A program made the translations under genes and the position numbers. Shown here one piece after another: positions 43,120 to 63,304 of a stretch of 64,000 nucleotides of DNA. This DNA is from Hemerocallis citrina (lineage: Eukaryota; Streptophyta; Magnoliopsida; Asparagales; Asphodelaceae): the NCBI GenBank assembly GCA_017893485.1, contig CM030368.1:176138504-176202503 (forward strand). The letters are read 5' to 3'. Under the pieces are notes generated by a model, which saw only the letters and a list, made by a program, of their open reading frames with translations, was not told the origin of the DNA and searched no databases. Position 1 is the first letter of the stretch, and every line of letters starts with the position of its first letter.

Positions 43120-45012
43120 AATTAGAGGGGGAACTAGTGATTGGCACAAATTTTATGATTATGTTCCCGACGAAGAAAATCAGGGTATAGGTATAAAAAT
43201 TTGTAAAACTTGTTTGAAAGCATACAAATGGAAGAAGGGTGAGGGGACGGATACAATAAAATGACACATCCAAAATGTACACAAGGAACTTCTTGTAGAC
43301 TTACCCGGCCAACAAAAAATTCACCCTAGGACCGATCTAGTTGATAGCCACCCTTATGATCCCGAACTTATTCATTGGGAAATGGCCCGACTAGTAATTA
43401 AGAGTTACCATTTTCCTATTTCGAGAGTAGTGACTTAGAAGCTTTTAATCAAACCGCATTAAACCCGCATTTTAAAAGAATCCCTATGAATACTTTGAAG
43501 TCTGACTGTTTTAAAATGTACAATGAAATGAGAGAAGCTTTGATTGCCATTTTATGGAGTATAATTTGTAGAGTTTCTTTAGCTTTGGTTGCAACAATAT
43601 TCCAATGATGGGAATAACTTGTCATTGGATCGACAGCGATTGGATTATTCAAAAAAGGATAATATCAGTTGCCGCGTTGCTCTATCCCCATAGTGGTAAT
43701 GAAATTGAAAATCGTATCTTAGAAATTTGTGATGTTTTTTATATTCGTAATAAAATTATGTGTATAAGTTTTGATAATGCATCTAATAACAATGCATCAA
43801 TTAGTATATTAAAAACCGCATTAAACCCTCCATCTGATAATATTTTTCATGTTAGATGTGCATGTCATATTTTAAATTTATGTGTTCAAGATGCATTAAA
43901 AATAGTCAAACTATATATAGTTAACATTAGAAATTGTGTACATTTTATTGCATTAAGTGGCCCAATATTTCAAGAATGGAAAGTTTGGTGTAGGCTTAAA
44001 AATGTACATTTTAGAAAATTTTCAAAGGATGTAAACACCGATGGAACTCTACTTTTGATTTGCTACATGTTGTTACTGGATATAAAGCATGTATAAATAA
44101 TTTTTTATGGCAAAAAATATGCCAAATTTTGAAATGACTTCCCAAGCTTGGTTTTATGTCGAATCTTTGTTAAATTTTATAGAATCTTTTAAAACCGCAA
44201 CTTTCAAATTTTCAAAATCTTATGAATCTACTTCTAGTAGCATTTTTATTTCAATAGTTACTATGTTGCAAATTTTCAAAGAAATGATCGATGATGCTTT
44301 TATTGGTCATATTGTGAAACCTTCATACACTAAATTTTTTAAGTATTTTAACCCTCCTCCTATGTTGTATTGTATTACTACTGTAATGGATCCTCGGATC
44401 AAATTAGAAGGTACGAAGAGTTTGATTGAAATATTTTTTAATTTACATGGGGAAGATGATTCTGAAATTGATTTGGAAACATTTTTAGCTAAATTTGAAG
44501 CGACATTAAATAACTTGTATGATTTTTATGATAGAAGTTTTTCATCTAGTAGTACTACTACTTTAGTTAGTTCTTCTTCTGCTACTTCTAGAGGTAAGGG
44601 AAGAATAAATTAGATGATTCCACATTTAATTTACTTGCACAACTTCAATCAAAAAAACATAGCTATAATCAACCAAATGAATTACATTGGTATAATTAAC
44701 AAGATTCTGAAAGTTTTACTTCTACACTTGATATTTTACAATGGTGGAAAGACCATGAACATACTCATAGTATTCCTAAAATATATGGCTAAAGATCTAC
44801 TAGCTCCTTCTGTCTCTACAGTTGCTTCAAAAAATGCATTTTTTACAAGTGGCAGGGTTCTAACCGATTACAGAAATTGCTTGAAGCCCCAATCGTTGGA
44901 GATGCTCGTCTGCACGGAAGACTGGATGAAGGTCGAAGATAGGATTCAAGGAAAAGGGTTCGACACGTCTACAAGTGGAAGTAACTCGCCGGAAGAACAA
45001 CAACAACAATAG
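43120..45012 (+). pseudogene. hAT transposase, main part
   Basis: A BED-type zinc finger is visible near 43200-43290 (C-K-T-C-L-K-A-Y ... H-x4-H), interrupted by a stop where a Lys/His would lie. The central RNase-H-like region (43605-44610) continues in several frames, with ISFDNASNN, HVRCACHILNL and TTVMDPRIKLEG motifs. The hAT C-terminal dimerisation domain (44770-44960) reads LAPSVSTVASKNAFFTSGRVL, with the typical S-x(3)-E-R-x-F-S-x-x-G core degraded. It ends at 45012. The protein would bind the element ends and catalyse cut-and-paste. At least five stops or shifts disable it. Confidence 0.85.
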
Positions 45013-46455
45013 CAACCAACATGAAGAATTGAAGACCAATAACAAGACCAACAAATTGAAGAAAATTGTAAATGTATAAAAAATTGTATAAAATATTTGT
45101 TTGTTATAAAAAATTAGGATAATTGAAGAAAATTGAAATTCTATCGAAGAAATTTGTTATTATATAAAACAAATTTGTAGAAAATCTTTGTTTTTTATTA
45201 CAAATTGGAAAACTTGTATAAGTTGAAATCATATTAATAATATATACAATTTTTTTTGGCAATTTAACTCTTTGATTCTTATTATTATTATTACATTTTT
45301 TATTATTATTAAAATTACATTTTTTTAAGTTAAAAAATAAAATTAGACAGGCCAACCCGCGACCCGACCCGGGTTGGACCCGAATAGGTTCGCGGGTTGG
45401 GCGGGTCGAGTTTTTTCAATTCCGACCAGACCCGACCCAGCTCGACCCGATTGCCACTCAGACCCGACCCAAACCCGCCCTAGTTGTGTTCTAACCCGGA
45501 CGGGTTCGACCGGACCCGGCCCGGTTGACCCGTTTGCCAAACCTAATATGGAGGAACTGTAACACCCTGCAAAATTGGAAATGACAATTTTGCTCTCGTG
45601 TGTTACGCACGTGTATTTTGTAACGTACTTCACTACGTATTTTGTTTTCCGACCAGTGTTGCATTTCCCGTCTTCTCAGAATTTATTTTTATTCTATTTG
45701 AGTCAACTAAAATATAATATTCCAATCTTTGTATTTTTACGTGTTTTATACGTATCGATGCACGTATCGATTACGTAGTTTTCACCGCTACGTGTGATAT
45801 TTTCTATGTGTTTCAATTATTTATTTTATGCATTTGAATTTGTTTTATAAACGGAAGTTCATTTTTCTTCTATTTTAATTAAAATATTTTATACGTGTGG
45901 TGCACGTGTTTTCTATATACGTATTGAGTACATTATTGAACGTGTATATTAAATATATTTTTTTTATATTGTATTTTTTATTATATTTAATATTTTCCCA
46001 TTGATAAAGTGATTTCGTACTTTAATATTTTTACGGGCGACACACATATTTGCGGTGCATGTATTTAAGCATATTCTTTTCAAAATGAAATTTTGAAGTG
46101 TGTGTGTATTTATTTTATTTGTGCATTAAAAAGTATAATTTTTAATTAAGTTAATTTTATATGCATATAAACACATGTTTTAAATTAAATAAAAATGATT
46201 AATTTTGTGAAGTGTGTGCAAGTGCGATGCACGTGCACGTGTTTTGGGCATGAACCAAAAGGTGGCCGGTTGTCCTTTTTGGGATGGAGGGAAGTACAAA
46301 ATGTTGAATGTGAGAGTGGAGACAGTGGAGTTGTGAGAGAGTAGTTATCATAACCACTCAATTAAAATCCTATACATACCCCCTAAATCCTTCACATTCT
46401 CCTCATCTTCCTTTCCTTCTTTTCCTGTTGCTCTGCCGAAAACCAAATCAGCAAC

Positions 46456-46458
<3 letters not shown>

Positions 46459-46510
<52 letters not shown>
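46459..46510. repeat. (TA)n microsatellite
   Basis: Twenty-six uninterrupted TA units inside solo LTR C. Confidence 0.95.
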
Positions 46511-46514
<4 letters not shown>

Positions 46515-47449
46515 TATGCCTATATATATGTACAAATGTAGATATATAAGTATGAAATGAGTGCCTTGCCCTTTCTCTCCTTCTCTGTCACATCCGAAAG
46601 CAATCCATCAGCATCCATGGGCTTCTCCACCTACTCACCTATCTACACTTATATCATATTCCATCATATACATATATAAATACATATAGATGTATATGAA
46701 GTAGGAGATGCTCTTGCTGTTGCATGCCGAAGGTGAAAGGGGTGCTTTCCCTGTGCTTGGCCGAAGTGGAGTTTGGAGTTTTCTTTGTGCACTGATTTCG
46801 AGGATGCCGATTGGGATTTTTTTGGAGCTCTTCGAAAGGGAATTATTGCTTGTTAAATTCTTCAACTTTGGGTGGGTGTTTCTAAAATTCTTTCTAAATT
46901 TAGGAGTAGATTGCATGCTAGTTGATGTAGAAATTAACTGCTAAATTTTGATTGGTATGTTAAAGGTAGATTGCATGATCTCATTTTAATCATAGTATGA
47001 TGTGTTGAATTAATATCGTGATTCACATAAATGGCTAGAACTCGTGTTGAATTAGAAATATTTATTGTTGAAATGAGAATTTATGCATGTTAGAATAATA
47101 GTCCAAAACAATGCAACATGTATGAAAAAGGATTTCTTTGATGCTAATGGGTAAAGAAATGTGGAATTAATTTCACTAGTATATATTTTAGGAGTTTAGA
47201 AATTCTTATAAAGGAGTTTTTGATGAAAGACAACTGTTTAATTGAAAATTTGTGATATGAATTCTTTGATGCATTTTTGAAGAAAGATCTTATTATATTG
47301 CGAAAAATGAGAAATTTATGAATTTAAAAACATGTACGATATCGTAATTTTGAAAGAAAGTGTTCTGGAAAAGAATTACATTTCTGAATGGTACAAATTA
47401 GTTAAGTAATCAATTTTTGTAAAGAAAAAAATTAATTACGGTATGGTAT

Positions 47450-47770
47450 TTACAAAAAGCAACTAATCTATCCGGTATCGGTTAGTCACTCAAGACCAGT
47501 TGGTCTTCGGGTGCACTTTGGGTCAATTACTGTAGCATAGCGGAGGCTTTGGTCTAGGTTCGAGTCTCATTAGAGACTTTGTTTTTCTAGAAAATTCGAT
47601 TTTAAATTAAATCCCGAGACCAAATTTTAAATACAATTCAATTTTCCTTATATCAGTTAGTCACTTTGGACCAACCGGTCTTCGGGTGCACTTTAGTGCG
47701 GTTACTGTTCATCGGCGGGGTTTGGGGTTCGGTTCTGGGTTCAAATCCGACCATGCCCTTTTATTTTCTT
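47450..47770 (+). repeat. Two diverged ~120-bp repeats with B-box-like ends
   Basis: Both repeats read gttagtcact...gacca(gt/acc)...ggtcttcgggtgcactt(t)...t(c/g)(a/g)(a/g)ttactgt, and end in ggttcgagtct or gttcaaatccgacc followed by a T-run. The ends resemble an RNA polymerase III B box (GGTTCRANNCC), as in tRNA-derived SINEs. An A box is not clear and no target duplication was found, so the SINE idea is weak. Confidence 0.4.
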
Positions 47771-49339
47771 TTTTTGATTTTTTTTTTTTTGATATTTTGA
47801 GTTTCTAAGTGAAATAAAAATTGGAAAAAATACTAATGTTCTTTTAAAATTGTTTAGACTTTATAAAAATTATTTCCACAATATTTTGATATATTTTGTG
47901 AGCATTGAAAGAGGATTTTTACATTAAAGAACTCGAATTTATTTTGATTAAAAGAATTAGAAGTGATTTTATATTGAAAATTGTGACTCTTGTTTAATTT
48001 AAGAGAAATGAAAGTTTGGAATGCACTTAGACTCTCTTTAATGAGATTTTATGATTATTAATACTTGATCAAGATTATTTGAATTGTACACAATTTTATG
48101 AGTGATTAAATTGATAAAAGAAGTCGAAATGAGATACTTCATGTTATGAAATTATAAAAGAAATGTTTCTCTTTGAGAAAGAGATTTTGAATAAAGAAAT
48201 TGAAATGTTTTTTTGAGATTGAATATGAAATATTGTTGATCTCTAGAAAGAGATAGTTGTTGGAATCTAGAGGCTAGGCGAGACCCTAGTGACCGGCAGT
48301 TTTTATTAATAAATTTGAGAGCTAACCAGTGTGGGTTGAGCATCTCTTGAAAAGTAGCCAGGTTGGGCTGACTGTCTCTTTTGTTTGGTTTATGTTCGGT
48401 AGGGTAAGCTAGCTCTAGGTTGTGATGATTTTCTTCTAAAACAAATTTTTAAAAAAAACTTAAGGACTACACCATAGTGGAGATGTAATGAAAGTAAGAG
48501 AAAAACACAAGTATGAGGGCCTCGGATCTACGGTGTGAGAGTGTTCATAGCTTGCCTACTTGATGCATCATGTCATGGCGTGAATACATCGGAATTATCG
48601 GAACCGTGGCGACGCTTGTGGGGTGTTTGGTGACTACGTAGTGCCATCGTTCCATGACGGAGGCGAATTGTCCATAGGCTCTGCATGATGTGTCATGTCA
48701 TGACGTGGGATTCTCCTCCAAGCTATCTCAGCATGGGCTCGTAACTCATAGGACTAGGATACTTACCGTAGTTACCAAAGTAGTTTAAATCATGGTGAGG
48801 GATCCAACCCTACTAGATGGAGAACGATTAAAGGCTTGCCCTCGGACCTATGTAGTATGGGATGCATAAAATCCGAAAAAGTGTGCAAGTGTCATTTAAT
48901 ATAAATAACTGCATTAAGGATTAAGTGCACAACACTCACGACATCAATAGGATAGTCATTCTTTAGCTTTGTTTGTGATCAAGTTTGTGGTTTGTTAAAG
49001 TATTAAAGAATCGTTATACTTTCGGCAATGCGATGATGGTCATGTATAATATTTCGTCGGTTGTAAGCAACTGACGTGCCCACAGTTTCATATGCAGGAC
49101 TTGGAGTTTACAAGAAGATATAAAGATGAATTTGTTGCCAATGATTACTTAAATGTTAAAGTTGTTACAATTGTACATTTATCATTGTTGTATTTTATTT
49201 ATTCTGCTACGTGTTGATGTAAAAGACTCTGATGTAAATAAAAGTTTTAAATTCCTTGTAAAATTGTACGAAGTGAAGTGTAATGATCTTGTGGAACTTC
49301 GAATTCAGGCTTATTTGGAATTCAGGGTGTTACAAGAAC

Positions 49340-51990
49340 AATATTAGAAGCAACGTTCCAGGATTCAATGGCTTAAAGAGGGGGATGCAAATTCAAAGTT
49401 CTTCCACAAAGTCGCAAACGGAAGGAGGCATAACCGCATTACTGGACTTGAGGTGGGAACTAGGTAGACCGAGGATGAGGGGAAGATCAGAAGGCATCTA
49501 GAAGACAAATTCAAAGAACTGTTGGGTCAAACAGATAGGCATAGATTAGGCTAGACGGTACTAGAATAGACGGAAGCGAGGGGATAGAAGGACCGTTTTT
49601 AGAGGAAGAAGTGTTTCAAGCAATCAAAAACCTAGGACAAGACAAAGCTCCGGGACCTGACGGATTCCCTAACTTGTTCTATAGGCTATACTGGAAAATC
49701 ATCAAAAGGGACCTAATGGAAATCTTCCAAGAATTTCACTATGTGGCAGTGGACATCGACAGGCGGAACTATGCAAACGTCATTCTCATTCCAAAAAAGA
49801 CTGAGGCTAGGAGGAGTGAAGACTTCAGACCGATTAGCCTCCTCAACACAACCTTTAAGATTATCACCAAAGTATTGGCCTCAAGATTAGCACCTCACCT
49901 AAATAATGTAATAAGTGAATCATAGAGTGGGTTCATTAAAGGGAGGGACATTATGGACAGCGTCGCCTCTGCTCACGAGATTGTTTATAGAGGAAACAAA
50001 TAGAACGTTGATGGATTCCTGCTGAAACTGGACTTTGAAAAGACCTACGACTCGGTGAAGTGGGGTTGCGTGGATGACGTCCTGCAACTGAAAGGGTTTG
50101 GAGACAGATGGAGATCTTGGATTATGAAATGTGTAAGGGGTGGAAAATCGTTCGTACAATTAAACAGCAAATCAGGGAAGGAAATTAGATGTCAGAAAGG
50201 ATTATGCCATGGTGACCCCTTGTCTTCTTTAATTTTCACACTAGTTGTTGATGGTATAACAGAAATGATCAGGAAGGGTAGAGAGGAAAGAATTATCATG
50301 GGAGTTCAGACAAAAGGGATTCCGGAAGCCATACGAATTTTGCAATATGCGGACGACACGATAATCCACGGGGAGGCAAGAGGGGAGGAGATCTTGGCAA
50401 TTAACATAGTATTGAGGTGTATCTAAGCGTGGGCAGGCCTGAAAGTGAATTTCACAAAGAGCTGTGTTGCACCCCTCAGCGGTAATCTATCCACTTTGAT
50501 AAATACTATCAAGACTATGTTGGGATGCAAGATGGTTAACTACCCAATTACATATCTTGGCGCACCCATTAGATCGGGAACACTACGGAAAGAGGACTGG
50601 CAACCGTTAATAGAGAAAGTGGAAAGGAAACTGGCAGGATGAAAGGTACATTTTCTTACACTCGGAGGGAGGATCACTTTGCTCAATTCGGTTCATAGTA
50701 GTCTACTGATGTATTTAATGTCAATTTATGAGCTCCCGAAGTGGGTTATCAGCAGGATCGACAAATGTAGGAAAAGGTTTCTCTGGAAGAGAGCAGACAG
50801 AACAAACAAGGGATTCCATTTGGTTAAATAGGGAAGGGTGTGCAAAAGGAAAGAATTTGGGGGGCTAGGAATCCTAGACCTGAGGGATATGAATCGGGCT
50901 CTGATGAGCAAGTGGTGGTGGAAGATGAACAGGAGAAGAAATAGCTAGTGGTGCAAATCGTTTGGAACCTACCAGAGAAGAAAAAAAATAAGATTTGGAG
51001 GAAGAAGTTTGTATGGAAGGTCATCCTATCTGTGGAAAGGAGTGGTGAGAGTAGGGGATATTTTCCACACAAATACCACATGTAGAATTGGGAACGGAAA
51101 AAATACACACTTTTGGAAGGATAAATGGTGTGGTAACAATACTCTGCTAAGTATGTTCCCGGAAGCAGCAAAGAGTATGGTAACTACAGACTCGCTAGTC
51201 ACGGATGTTTGGTGAAATGGCAGGCTGAAGCTACAAATAGGAGAGGATGTGTCACAGGAGTGTACCAAACAAATACACAGCCTGAATAGATTCATTCGAA
51301 CCGAAGGAAGGAATACCAAAGGCCCAGAAGACGTCATGACATGGTGCTTAGAGTCTAATGAAAACTTCTCGGTAGCATCCCTTTACAACAGATTGAACGA
51401 TGGAGGAATCAGAAGTAGAAACAGTAAGATTATATGGAGTACACAAGCGCCTTTGAAGGTAAAAACATTCCTATGGCTGGTAGCGAACGATACTATTTTA
51501 ACAAGGGGGAATCAGAAGTAGAAACAGTAAGATTATATGGAGTACACAAGCGCCTTTGAAGGTAAAAACATTCCTATGGCTGGTAGCGAACGATACTATT
51601 TTAACAAGGGTAAACTTACTGAAGCGAGGTATGCATCTTGATGTCGAGTGTTCTAGATGCAACAATGGCGATGAAGACTCTAATCACATCTTTTTCAAAT
51701 ATAATAAGGCAAAACTAACTTGGGAGGTTGTCAGTCGTGGATTTGGGTGTCTACAAAGTCCCTCCTCAATCTCCGAGGCTTGGGACATAGGGAGGGGGGG
51801 TAGCATAAGAAAAGAGGATAGGGAAGCCTGGGATCTGTCAATGGCTGCGGCAATCTGAGGCTTGTGGCTAGATCGAAATAACTTTTGTTTTCGTAATTGC
51901 AATCATAGATTTTCTATCTTTATGCATCAAATTTACGGTTTCATTTATGCCTGGGCAGGTCAGGCGGGTAACAGAAAGAAGCTACGCATG
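49340..51990 (+). pseudogene. LINE ORF2, reverse transcriptase and C-terminal zinc region
   Basis: This continues the endonuclease at 27457-28485. The landmarks, in order, are WLKEGDANSKFFH (49370), APGPDGFPNLFY (49645), ILIPKK and FRPISLLN (49785-49850), LLKLDFEKTYDSVKW (50020), GDPLSS (50213), the catalytic Y-A-D-D-T (about 50347), GLKVNFTKS, YLGAPIRSG, LGILDLRDMNRALMSKWWW (50870), and a zinc-binding RT C-terminal region with C-S-R-C-x(7)-H (51650-51690). It copies LINE RNA at the nicked target. Stops occur near 49423, 49923, 50002, 50426, 50641, 50829, 50943 and 51213. A 103-bp duplication at 51405-51610 shifts the frame. Confidence 0.88.
51405..51610 (+). repeat. 103-bp tandem duplication in LINE ORF2
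   Basis: 51405-51507 and 51508-51610 are essentially identical, starting ggaatcagaagtagaaac and ending ttttaacaaggg. 103 is not a multiple of three, so the duplication frameshifts the RT C-terminus. Confidence 0.95.
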
Positions 51991-52202
51991 GAGAGAGAGT
52001 AGGCTGGCAGAGTACACAAGGAAGTGGGGATGGGCGTTCATTTTGTGTTTTATGTACCTGTATTTTGCTTTCGATTGGTGATGCATTAGACTGTGGAGAT
52101 GCTAGACTTATCTTCTTATTTTGTGTGTTTCTATGTAATTGGGTCTACTGTGTTTCGTTAATTTATCATTAATAGAACAATGACGATGTCATCTTTATTC
52201 TC

Positions 52203-52224
52203 AAAAAAAAAAAAAAAAAAAAAA
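52203..52224 (+). repeat. A-tail of the large LINE
   Basis: Twenty-two A residues immediately after the LINE 3' UTR (…atcttTATTCTC). They mark the right edge of the nested stack, 938 bp from the MYB3R stop codon, which is convergent. Confidence 0.9.
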
Positions 52225-52372
52225 GGAAAGACTAATGCGGAAGCCATGTTAGGAAAAGAAATTGTCAAATAAATTCATGCAACTTCGCATGTTAGATTCT
52301 AATAAATGAAGCAAAACTTTTATCAATGTTACTTGTAAAATGCTAGACATATATGGATTTTTACCCCAAACA

Positions 52373-52591
52373 TCTCTACTACTATAATGGGAGAAGGCCT
52401 TAGTGTAATTTATCCATATCTCAACCCGTGCAACGCACGTTTAATACTACTATAATGGGAAAAGGCCTGTGTAATTTGTCCATCTACCAACCCGTGCAAC
52501 AGACGTACTGGTAGATTTTTTTTTGTTTTTTGCCCTTATCATATTTTCCCCAAAAATTTTCTCCACTTGCACAACACGTGTATAATACTAG
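52373..52591 (+). mobile_element. Small Helitron-like fragment
   Basis: It starts TCTCTACTACTATAATGGG after an A and ends ...ACTAG before a T, as Helitrons insert between A and T and end in CTRR. A ~67-bp segment (tactactataatggg(a/g)aaagg...cccgtgcaac) is present twice (about 52377 and 52446). The 3' hairpin normally seen before CTAG is only weak here (cttgcacaacacgtg). Non-coding; moderate confidence. Confidence 0.45.
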
Positions 52592-53161
52592 TACATTATA
52601 AATGTATTAGAACCTACTTCTAACTGAAAAACAAGATTAAAACATTGTCTTTTAGTGAGATGTAAACCCCCAATGCATTTATAATATATGTTTCGGATAA
52701 AAACCCATATATGTGTAGTCATCCTCATGTTACCTTGTCTAGAACCCCATGTAGAAATAGAAATCAAGGGAATCGAAGATATTGCAAGTAATCATTGAAT
52801 TTTGCTCCTCTTCATACACTACGAACCCCTATGTTATTTAGAATACCCTCTTCAATGGAGTATGTAATAAGGTACTCAAAAGAGTAAATTTCTCAATACA
52901 CGCAGATGTAGGATAACAACCAACTTTCATATAACTTTTTTCCTATCACGCAAATAATATTAATATCATTGAATGTTAATCTTAATCAAAGTCTCATTTT
53001 GCAGTATCCAATTATGAAACAGGCTAGAGGAACAGGGAAGAAAAGAGAAACATAACATAGACAAGAATATAAGCTAAATAGCACCAAGGAACATATACAA
53101 CTTTGTAAATAAATATCACCAACTTATGGAACATATTTACGTCAAGGCTTGACCACAAAAA

Positions 53162-61713
<8,552 letters not shown>

Positions 61714-62017
61714 CTAAAATACAGAAACCACAAGATTAGTAGAGAAAATGAGTTTGAAAGTAATCCTAAAAGTAATAGGCAATGAGAAACGAAGTTAATA
61801 AAAAACAAGCAAATGTCCTTATATCATCTATTAATAAACTTACCTATGAAGTGTAAAATAACTACGAGCGATAAATAGCCATTGGCCCAACTCTGCTTTC
61901 CTAAATCTCTCTTACCATACTCTAGAGTCTTCATGAACATCATATTGCTTTCAATAATTTAGTCCTTTATGATACCATGTTCGGTTTTCGAAGAACAAGT
62001 GCCAATAAAGGATGTAT

Positions 62018-63296
62018 AAGGGTTGTTCGCAGGTAGGGTTGGGCGGGTTTTAGAGGATTTTTTAACCCGAACCCGAAAGTGGGGTGGGTTTTTAAGACCC
62101 CCAAAACCCGTATGAAATTATGGTACTTAAAACCTGAAACCACGGGTTCAAGAAAGTTTCTAGCTCGGGTCAAGTTTTAAAAGTCGGGTTCGATCCAAGT
62201 ACGGCTGGGTGAACCTCATTGAACACAAGTATTGGAACATTGTTTGTAGAAACATCAAAATAAAACAATATTATTTAATATTTAACAGAAACACATGTTC
62301 GACTTCAATGCACAAGTTTATCAAAAAAAACTTTCTATGCACAATAATATATATTATCCCAAAATATAAACCTCCACATATTTATATATACAAAAACTAC
62401 CAACAGCTCATTTTATGCATACATGATACATAAATACTAAAGGTTGTGTTAAAAAAAAACTACGGAATATATATTATATTTTGTATAGCATATATTTTAT
62501 ATATGCACTAGATTTGCCCGTGGGCACGGCACGTCTTCGGACCGATACAGCATATGAAAGCCTTGGAAACAGTAAAACAACAATTATGTAGCTCAAGTTT
62601 GAATAGTAAACCAATAATTAGTTGTAAATAAAAGTAATGTTTCCATTAGTATATGTTGAAAAATAATTATAAATGGAGGTGTAAAATCCAACTTCTTAGA
62701 ACTTTGAGTGTGGAAAATGATGGAATTTAACTGTTGATGAGATATTTGCTATTTTCAATGTAACGAGCAATAAAAAAATGCATAAAAAATCTGAAAATTT
62801 ACAAACCTGAAAACTGAAAATATAAATTTGTGAGTAAATAGAGAGAGAATGAGATATATATAGAGAGAGAGAGAAATAAATAAATAAATGAGTTGTTTTG
62901 GGGGGATTTGAATGAGTTTTGGGGAGAACTTTTGGGCGGAAAAATATGTTTTGTGAGGTTGGATCTGGACCATTGATTTCAACCCTATTGAATGAGAGCC
63001 ACTTGATAGCTTTCTTTGTGTTTTATTATATAGATACCTTATACATCATTTGAAAAAAACAGAACCTTGTATGTAGAATACACCCATTAAATTTAATTTA
63101 TTACCTTCTAATTAGAATATGCGGGTTCGGGCCGGTTCGCGTTCGGGCTGGGTTTGGTTACGGGTTGGTTTATTAAACATATGAAGCCTACTAAAAAAAA
63201 AGGGGTTCTGGTGGGTTTATAAGAAGTTCTTAACCCTTTATTTACAGGTTGGGTTCAGGCAGGTTCAGGTCAAACCCGACCCGATGAACAACCCTA
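62018..63296. mobile_element. Non-autonomous hAT-like element in MYB3R intron
   Basis: It is flanked by the 8-bp duplication ggatgtat (62010-62017, 63297-63304). The left end aagggttgttcgcaggt and the complement of the right end, tagggttgttcatcgggt, form imperfect terminal inverted repeats. Subterminal regions are rich in cgggt/acccg, as in the large hAT at 28486-45545. The 1279-bp element has no transposase. It carries a Helitron at 62508-63034 and itself interrupts the left side of an RTE-type LINE remnant. Confidence 0.85.
62508..63034 (-). mobile_element. Non-autonomous Helitron inside the hAT-like element
   Basis: On the minus strand it starts TCTATATAATAAAACACAAAG (63034 downward) and ends GCCCACGGGCAAATCTAG (62508). 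It is inserted between A and T as Helitrons do. The 3' end has the expected short GC hairpin (GTGCCCAC within gccgtgcccacgggc) about 10 nt before CTAG. The 527 bp are non-coding. Confidence 0.75.
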
Positions 63297-63304
63297 GGAT
63301 GTAT

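Larger units (their letters stand above)
28486..45545 (+). mobile_element. hAT transposon with decayed transposase, interrupted by A2 and Athila
   Basis: The ends are TAGGGATGGCAACCGGGT and, at the right, the complement of TAGGTTTGGCAAACGGGT. They are flanked by the 8-bp duplication atatggag (28478-28485, 45546-45553). Subterminal regions on both sides (28490-28740, 45350-45540) are dense in acccg/cgggt words, the usual transposase-binding repeats of hAT elements. The transposase gene runs left to right: a TATA box at 28815, the start codon at 29311, then a break by the A2 solo LTR, resuming at 42980. Without the inserts the element is about 3.5 kb. It is dead because of stops and frameshifts. 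Confidence 0.9.
45558..49334. mobile_element. Solo LTR, family B (copy C), inside the LINE
   Basis: 3777 bp with ends TGTAACACCCTGC... and ...GGGTGTTACA, inserted in reverse relative to copy B (18833-22640). For example, its right end reads as the complement of copy B's opening. The flanking duplication is ggaac/agaac, one mismatch (45553-45557, 49335-49339). It has no coding domain, so the ~3.8 kb between LTR edges is noncoding. The (TA)n run at 46459-46510 and a pair of diverged ~120-bp repeats (47450-47770) lie inside. The CAGTCGACTG motif of copy B is absent. Confidence 0.87.
4767..52224 (+). mobile_element. Decayed L1-type LINE, split by three nested insertions
   Basis: The LINE survives as four plus-strand pieces: about 4767-5459 (ORF1 remnant), 27344-28485 (endonuclease), 45554-45557, and 49340-52202 (reverse transcriptase to 3' end), followed by a 22-nt A-tail at 52203-52224. 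Net length is about 4.7-4.9 kb, near-normal for a plant L1. Each break is closed by a target duplication: cgaac (5455-5459/27339-27343), atatggag (28478-28485/45546-45553), and ggaac/agaac with one mismatch (45553-45557/49335-49339). Removing the inserts joins endonuclease and reverse-transcriptase frames in phase. Several in-frame stops and a 103-bp duplication show it is dead. The true 5' end and the LINE's own target duplication were not resolved, so the start is approximate. Confidence 0.85.

Noticed and set aside
42624..43282. Tyr/Ile-rich membrane-like minus-strand frames
   Set aside because: They are translations of the (AAT)n microsatellite and AT-rich LTR sequence.
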